From NCBI GenBank assembly GCA_951812925.1, contig OX638372.1, forward strand, positions 46,374,245 through 46,438,244: DNA of 64,000 nucleotides. Direction: 5' to 3'. The translations under genes and the position numbers were made by a program. Source of the stretch: Calliopum simillimum. Taxonomy: Eukaryota; Arthropoda; Insecta; Diptera; Lauxaniidae. The notes below the pieces were generated by a model, which was not told the DNA's origin, ran no database searches, and was given only the letters and a program-made list of their open reading frames with translations. Shown here in pieces: positions 58,329 through 64,000 of this stretch; positions within the stretch are counted from its first letter, which is position 1; every line of letters starts with the position of its first letter.

Positions 58329-60382
58329 CTGCAAAAAATAGAAATAATGATATAAACTTGGATTTTTATACATTTAAAATAGATTATACAATGTATAGTA
58401 CTAATAAAAGTACCAAAGCGCTTTTTAATTGAATTATGATAAATTTATATTGAACTAATTAAACAGACATTCTGCAACTTTTTCAACAACATACAAAAAC
58501 AAGTGTTAACATGGAAATTGATAACATTTGTTTCGGCTATTTCCACATACGTATTTAAATATTTTCATATATAGTATTAACATGTATATAGCCTTATCAG
58601 ATCAGTTTTAGTTAATTCTTGTCAGAAGGCACACTCAAACCCTTGACTCCGGTTTTCTAATGAAAGAAAACGCGGTGCCAAGGATAAATTTCTCTGTACA
58701 AGAACGCGCTATATAGATCATAAGGTTCATTAGCTCCATCTGTTGTGAAAAATTGCCAAATTGTTTTTAGTTGGTAACACACTCTGGTTTGGAGAAATGC
58801 TACGCTAGCTACAATTATATAGCATATAGCTTTAAACATTTCCAATTGGGCCCATACTTCCCGAGTTATAACCCTTTGAAATAAGAGTATCTCAAAACTA
58901 TTATATTAATTTAATTTATTTTCAATTAAAATTTTTTCAACACCTTAATCGGAAATTTGCATCGCTTATAGCACCTATCGAACTAATTAATTCCATTATT
59001 CATTAAATTCTTATATTTTAATAGTTTTCGTAAAAACTTATCAAGAGAACAACAACCACAAGTTTTTAAAAATTTGTTCATGAAAACGCATCATTTTTAC
59101 AGCCACTACTAGTCGTAGTGTACGATGACATCAGTTTGCATTTTTAATTTTTTCTTTCTTCTCTTTCCTACTTTGTTGTTGTGTGGTGAGGTAGAAAACT
59201 TTTGACATTTGGAACAACTCGTTACTCGTTGATAGCCAAGTCAGTGTTGCCATTTCACTCTATTTCTGTATAGATAATGCATATTTTTTTTGGCAATTTT
59301 TTGCTATCGTAGAATTTTGGATTCAGCCTTTCGCCAAATTTTTAACAATTTATCGAATTTCATTTAGCATAACTTACGATTTTTAAATTTATAATAATTA
59401 AAAAATTAAAAGCAGGAAATGCAGATGTATAATGAGGAAAATAGTTTTCCCAATATTAACTGTGTTTTAGACGGCAGTGTGTTAAGACGTAGTTATCACT
59501 GTGATTGAATCACTATGATTGAATTTCAAGAGATAACTGCTAAATCAGTGGATAAATTTATAACTCTTATCATATTTGGGATCAACAAGTTGGACTGATA
59601 ACATCACCTCTTGGCTTCAGTGAAATAATAAGGCTGTGTCTGATATTAATAAGCTAATAAAAAAGTTACTACATATTTTTGTCTCAGGGGCGTTTTCACA
59701 CTTTCAGGTTTGTATACAAATGTTTTCTCAAGATGAAGTCACTTTCAACTGACGGAATTTAAACAAACGTTCAGTTAAATTTAATCAGATTAAAATAAAT
59801 TCGATTTGTTTTATTTAAAGTTTTGACGAGTTTACATTTTTTGAAAACTTTGCAAACGAAAGTTTATCATTTATTAACAATAAATATTTAACCATTAGTT
59901 AACAAACAGAATTTATAAGATGATCTTAAGGTCTTTCGTTTTGTCCGCGATCGAGTACAGACGTACTCTCGTGTGTAATCGTCCGCGCGTGTCTTAAAGT
60001 TAGACCCGTTACACGTGTATTTTTTTAAAGGCGCGTGTATCGTACATAACCTAATTATAGGTTAAAAAGGAAAAATCAATTTCGTTAATATAAAATAAAT
60101 TTTATAATCGTATAATATAAAGCTATTCTATAAGTCTGTAAAGACGCTACGCTGAGAGCTGTGATAAAAACCTAGTGTTTACGGCAGCTCTCTTATTAGG
60201 GACCTATGTTACTCGTAATGAGTAACATATTCGAAGAAGAAGAAGAAGAAGATGATCTTAAGACACTAACTAAATAAAATATTCCTGTTTTGTGATATGT
60301 AGGTAATAACGAATAAATCATACACCTGTTCCTGTCTTGAAAGCATAATGTTTATAATGCCCGTTAGTGCTTTTTTATGTTC
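58329..60382. other. Upstream region of the minus-strand gene; 5' exons not resolved
   Basis: It should hold the 5' end of the minus-strand gene. A GTAAGT donor (minus strand) at 59,377 could end a non-coding exon. A 61-codon ATG frame at 58839-58657 (-) begins with a hydrophobic stretch (AICYIIVASVAFL) like a signal peptide, but it has no other support. Confidence 0.35.
59240..59252 (-). promoter_or_regulatory. Motif-1-like promoter element upstream of the minus-strand gene
   Basis: The minus strand reads TGGCAACACTGAC, identical to a 13-mer on the plus strand at 60383-60395. It matches 9 of 11 positions of the Drosophila core-promoter Motif 1 (YGGTCACACTR). It lies about 0.9 kb upstream of the first exon I can see for the minus-strand gene and points towards it. 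A candidate splice donor (GTAAGT, minus strand, about 59377) lies further upstream still. Confidence 0.35.
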
Positions 60383-60395
60383 TGGCAACACTGAC
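60383..60395 (+). promoter_or_regulatory. Motif-1-like promoter element upstream of the PPM1H-like gene
   Basis: TGGCAACACTGAC, the same 13-mer as at 59240-59252 but facing right, about 710 bp before the phosphatase ATG. The sequence from here to 61103 is A-rich and looks like a fly 5' UTR with no long reading frame on the plus strand. Confidence 0.35.
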
Positions 60396-61103
60396 AAAGT
60401 CATACGATTGACATTTACGAGAACGAAAAACGAAAAAGTTTGTTTTATTCGGAAACGAAAATCAGAAAAGACTGAGCGAAAAAAAGTACGTGAAAAATTA
60501 AAAAAAAAAATAATTCATTAAAATACCAAAATATTTTCAAATCACCTTTTCCAAAATAATTGTCAATTCTAAAGAATAAAAAAATTAAAAGCAAATGTAA
60601 ATAAAACATAAAATTAAATAATGTAAATTATAATAAAAATTGTATGTGGAAATTCTATTGATTTTTGCAAAAGCAGTCGGAAAAAACGCAAAAACAACAA
60701 AGGAAAAACCGAAAACAAAAGTAAATAACATGATGTGTGAAATAACACTGATGACACTGTAGCGATAATAACAATAAAAACGGAAAAAAACGAAATAATC
60801 ACGGAAAAACAAAAGAAAATTTGCCACACTCAACCACGACAACAACAAAAGCTTAATAGAAAAAGAAGTAAAAAAGCAAAGTTTTGTGGAAACTGCAGAC
60901 GTGTCATTTGTTGAGCAGAAAATTGTTAAAAGATTTCTTGTTACACACGCTACGCTACTTGAAGAAGCCGTTCGTTGACCTCACCATCACAAACAGTGGC
61001 AAGAGTTGTTGATTGCCATCAACATCCCTAAAAAGGCAACAGCAACCCGCAACCCCAATTTGTAACCTTTGCTGAATCATTGAATCAGGTTAAGTCCAGC
61101 ACC

Positions 61104-61435
61104 ATGTTTGCCAACTTCAAAAGTCGTTTCATTTCGGTCATTGCGCCCGATGTTCCACCGCTACCCTCACCGCCGGAACATATGACGCGGAACACCATGA
61201 CCCACTATCACAAGCGTATGCCACACCAGCAAAATTTGCCAGATAAATTTTCTTATGCTCGTCCACCCTTTCTGCAGCTGTTGACACAGGACGAATTGAA
61301 GGCGTCCGCAGATCATAATGTTCGTCCAATTATTGTACCGCGTGACATTAATATTCTACCATGGGGTACTGGGTATGCAGAGTGTGTCAATTCTGGAAAA
61401 TCAGAATGGAACGAAGATCAGGCAGCTTTCTGTAG
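61104..61435 (+). CDS. PPM1H/J/M-like PP2C-family protein phosphatase, first coding exon (partial gene)
   Basis: The exon encodes 110 complete residues plus two bases and ends at an AG/GTATGT donor at 61436. Residues 49-107 align with human PPM1H: FSYARPPFL, SADHNVRPI, LPWGTGYAE and NSGKSEWNEDQA correspond to the PPM1H motifs around YGRPEFL, SADHIARPI, LPWATGYAE and NAGKSTHNEDQA. Asn-Glu-Asp at 103-105 is the first PP2C motif, which helps hold catalytic metal. The start MFANFKSRFISVI could form a short amphipathic helix, the feature that targets PPM1H to curved Golgi membranes. Mammalian PPM1H removes phosphates that LRRK2 places on Rab8A and Rab10. I use the ATG at 61104 (context AGCACC before it) because homology begins after it and the frame upstream has only a TTG. 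The next exon is not found in the remaining 2.5 kb, so the first intron is at least that long. Confidence 0.88.
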
Positions 61436-62179
61436 GTATGTATACTGCGGGGAAAGGAAGATTTCGTTCTTGTAGCTTAGTTTGCTTATGAATTTTGCTA
61501 TCTTACACTATGCAATAAAAAAAAAAAAAATAGCACACTACCCGCAGCAAACAGGGTAAAACATTTAAGGTCTATATTTTTTGTGATAATAAATTAAATG
61601 GGTTTTTTAATTTAAATTTCACGCACAACAAATACTAATTGTGTGTGCAATCTTCAGTATATACACGTTGTGGGTAGAGCGACGTTATTAGCGTAAAAGT
61701 TAGCTTTTTGTGACTCATACGCAGCTCAACCATCGCTGTATATCTAGCTTCTTTAGCTGCACAAGCCACATACAAATATAAATTTAAGTAGTTAGTCCGT
61801 GTTTGGCATTCTTGCCTTGAGAGCGCGGCACAACAGTATATTTATCGTTCGTGCAATCTTTAAATACCACGAAAATGAAATTCTCAAGATCATTATATGA
61901 AATTTATTAATTTTTCCCATTTTGGTTTTTCCCGTAATAACTATCGCAGAAGCTTTTTTTTTTTTTCTTATGATTAGTCTCGATTTTCCCCACGAAAATT
62001 TTTTTCTTCAAAGTCGTTTTCATTGGCTATTGAATGTGTAGTTTGTATATCTACACTCAGGATATATTCACTTTGTTCACGCGTTTGTGAGATGGAAAAT
62101 ACATTGTTTTCGGTACAACATTTTTGTTCGTATTTGAGTTCAGAGTAGTCTATGTTCAGCTAAGTTCTTTTTTGTACTT
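61436..62179. other. First intron of the PPM1H-like gene, left part
   Basis: Begins at the GTATGT donor; AT-rich, no second exon recognised. Confidence 0.5.
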
Positions 62180-63402
62180 TTCATTCATGTGAAATTGGCG
62201 CTGGAATTCTCGAAAACCGAAAATTTTTTAGAATTCTAAGTCAGTTGAGAATAGTTCTGGAGTTCTTTCACAAAATTCGAAATAGTTCTGCGAAATTAGA
62301 TCAAAAATAGGAGGATGTCTGTCGTTTTTCAAGCACCGCATTTTTGAGCTCTCTAAAAAAAGAGTCTTTATGCATTTTTTTTAAAATTTTTTTTTTATGA
62401 AAAACCAAATTGTGAAAAAAAATTTCAGAAAAATTTCTTCCAAAAAAAAGAGTCCTGTGGTCGAATCGCTGCATCCGTTAACGTACAATTCTTGACGTAA
62501 ATTCATTTATTTCACATGTATTTCGCATTACTAAATACATGATTTTACGTCACTAGTTGTACGTTCACTGATGCGGCTGATTCCCCTGATGAGAGTTATG
62601 AATAGCGCTCAAAAAGTTATACAGAAAATTTTGGCACCACTTTAAAATTATTCGTAGTTTTCATGTTAATCGTTAAATAAGGTTCCATCGGTCACACAGG
62701 AAAAAAAATTATCTGAGAGGAGCACTGAATGGCGCTCGAAGGGTTCTAAAAGAAATCCCAGTAGCATTATTCCAAAAAGTTCGTACATTTCATTTTTATC
62801 AACAAATCAGATACCTTTTTTTTCTATGTATCCGTAAAAAAAGTTCTGAATAGCGCCCGAAAAGGTCTAAAGTTCCAAAATATCCGTACTTTTTTTCCTG
62901 AGTGGAACCTTAATTAGCGACTAACATGAAAACTACAAATATTTTGGGAAAATGTTACTAAGATTTCCTTTAGAACTCTTCGAGTGCTATCCAGAACTCT
63001 AATCAGGACTCCTCTCAGATATATATTTTTTTTCTGTGACCGATTGAATCATATTAAGCGATGAACATGAAAACTACGAATAATTTGGAAAAGTGTTACT
63101 ACGATTTTCTGTAGAACTCTTCAAGCGCTTTCCAGAACTCCAATCAGAATTTTGTTTTGCATGATATCTTTTTATGAAAAATTTTGTCTACAAAAAAAAA
63201 ACATTTAAAAAAAATATGTAAAGATCTCCAGAAAAAAGCGGCGCTGACCAAAAAAACGGCACACCTCCGATTTTTGGTCCAATTTCGCAGAACACTTTCA
63301 AATTTTGTGAAAGAACTCTAGAACTATTCCCAACGGACTTAGAACTCTAAAAAAATTTTCGGTTTTCGAAAATACCAGAGCCAACATCACATGAGTTTCA
63401 AA
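62180..63402. mobile_element. Long foldback element in the PPM1H-like intron, about 1.2 kb
   Basis: CATGTGAAATTGGCGCTGG, CGAAAACCGAAAATTTTTTA and TTTCACAAAATTCGAAATAG on the left are mirrored by CTATTTCGAA-type blocks at 63,280-63,400. Internal blocks CCAGAACTCTAATCAGGACT repeat. Fragments of this family occur at 7,700-8,540, 16,540-17,000 and 22,670-23,240. Confidence 0.75.
62462..62584. mobile_element. Small MITE nested in the foldback, 123 bp
   Basis: Left CGAATCGCTGCATCCGTTAA and ACGTACAATTCTTGACGTAA pair with right TTTTACGTCACTAGTTGTAC and GTTCACTGATGCGGCTGATT. Confidence 0.65.
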
Positions 63403-63524
63403 AATGGGCCGTTCAAAAATATAAGATAAAATAATTTTATTGCCGTTTTAAAAAGATTAGATAAGAGGCTAAATATCGACTAAAATTCCACATTCCGAGG
63501 CAAATGCAAACGATCCAAAGGTAA

Positions 63525-63733
63525 TGCCCCAGACAGAGCTGTCTAATCTAGATTACAGAATCAATAATGTGAAACTTTATTACATGATTTTAGGCATGAT
63601 TAAAACACATATTTCATAGGCATTGACTTAACGAAAATTTCCCAATTCAGAGTCCAAAAAATTCGAAAATATCAAATAGCAGAAAAGCTAATTAGAATTT
63701 TTTCTAGATTAGAGCTGTCGTCTGTCTGGGGCA
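63525..63733. mobile_element. MITE with TAA target duplication, 209 bp
   Basis: The ends TGCCCCAGACAGAGCTGTCT and, inverted, GTCGTCTGTCTGGGGCA are flanked by TAA (63522-63524, 63734-63736), consistent with a PIF/Harbinger-type MITE. Confidence 0.7.
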
Positions 63734-64000
63734 TAATTTCACTTTGGTCATTCGCATCAATAAAACAGCAACGCCCTATTCATCAAAATTTTTAAATGTG
63801 CCAGGTGACTGATGTAAAAGCCGAGTGATAAAGATCAATATCATATTTTTTAATAAAATTGAATATTAATTGCAAAATTTGATTACATTTCACGTTTCTA
63901 GTGCATTAGCATCAAAACTTTAATTTCAGAAAAGAGACATGGCAGGAGACTGAGTATTTGGCACTTTATAATGCAATTTTTTCATGAAATGTCTTTGGGA

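Overview
This window is an AT-rich insect nuclear sequence that is mostly repeats. It is very probably from a higher fly (Schizophora). My guess is a tephritid fruit fly, but that is inference. The evidence is spliced genes with short introns and GT/AG borders, Helitron-like repeats that share the terminal block of the Drosophila DINE-1/INE-1 family, a pogo/Tigger-type transposon, and the CAA/CAG-rich low-complexity stretches typical of fly introns and UTRs. There is no bacterial-type gene organisation, no rRNA and no convincing functional tRNA.

Layout. Positions 1 to about 48,000 form a gene desert: I find no complete protein-coding gene there. It is packed with transposon relics, especially long inverted-repeat (foldback) elements, several of them nested. 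One good candidate for an orphan promoter and first exon faces left at about 40,797-40,848. If it is real, much of the desert to its left could be the intron of a gene whose coding exons lie outside the window.

Positions 48,000-61,500 hold three genes. (1) 48,117-49,775 (+) is a complete three-exon CLUAP1/IFT38 homologue, an intraflagellar-transport (cilium) protein of 510 residues. (2) 53,991-58,328 (-) is the 3' part of an unrecognised gene: three exons, 274 C-terminal residues, a Pro/Ala-rich and basic protein. (3) 61,104-61,435 (+) is the first coding exon of a PPM1H/J/M-like PP2C phosphatase whose remaining exons lie beyond the window. Genes 1 and 2 converge. Genes 2 and 3 diverge, and an identical 13-base promoter-like motif lies in opposite orientations upstream of each. 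The CLUAP1 upstream region carries a near-consensus RFX X-box, as expected for a ciliary gene. I see no functional link between the three genes.

Mobile DNA. The recognisable elements are: two copies of a pogo/Tigger-like element with a degraded transposase C-terminus and PHD-type zinc finger; a 1,000-bp hAT derivative with a perfect 8-bp target duplication and a remnant of the hAT dimerisation domain; four substantial and several fragmentary DINE-1-like copies; two small elements with TAA target duplications; about fifteen inverted-repeat elements of 0.1-1.7 kb; and a pair of 36-bp (72-bp higher-order) arrays next to tRNA-like sequences. The most informative events are clean nested insertions in which the empty site survives in the opposite arm of the host palindrome. 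I found no CRISPR, virus, toxin or operon-like system.
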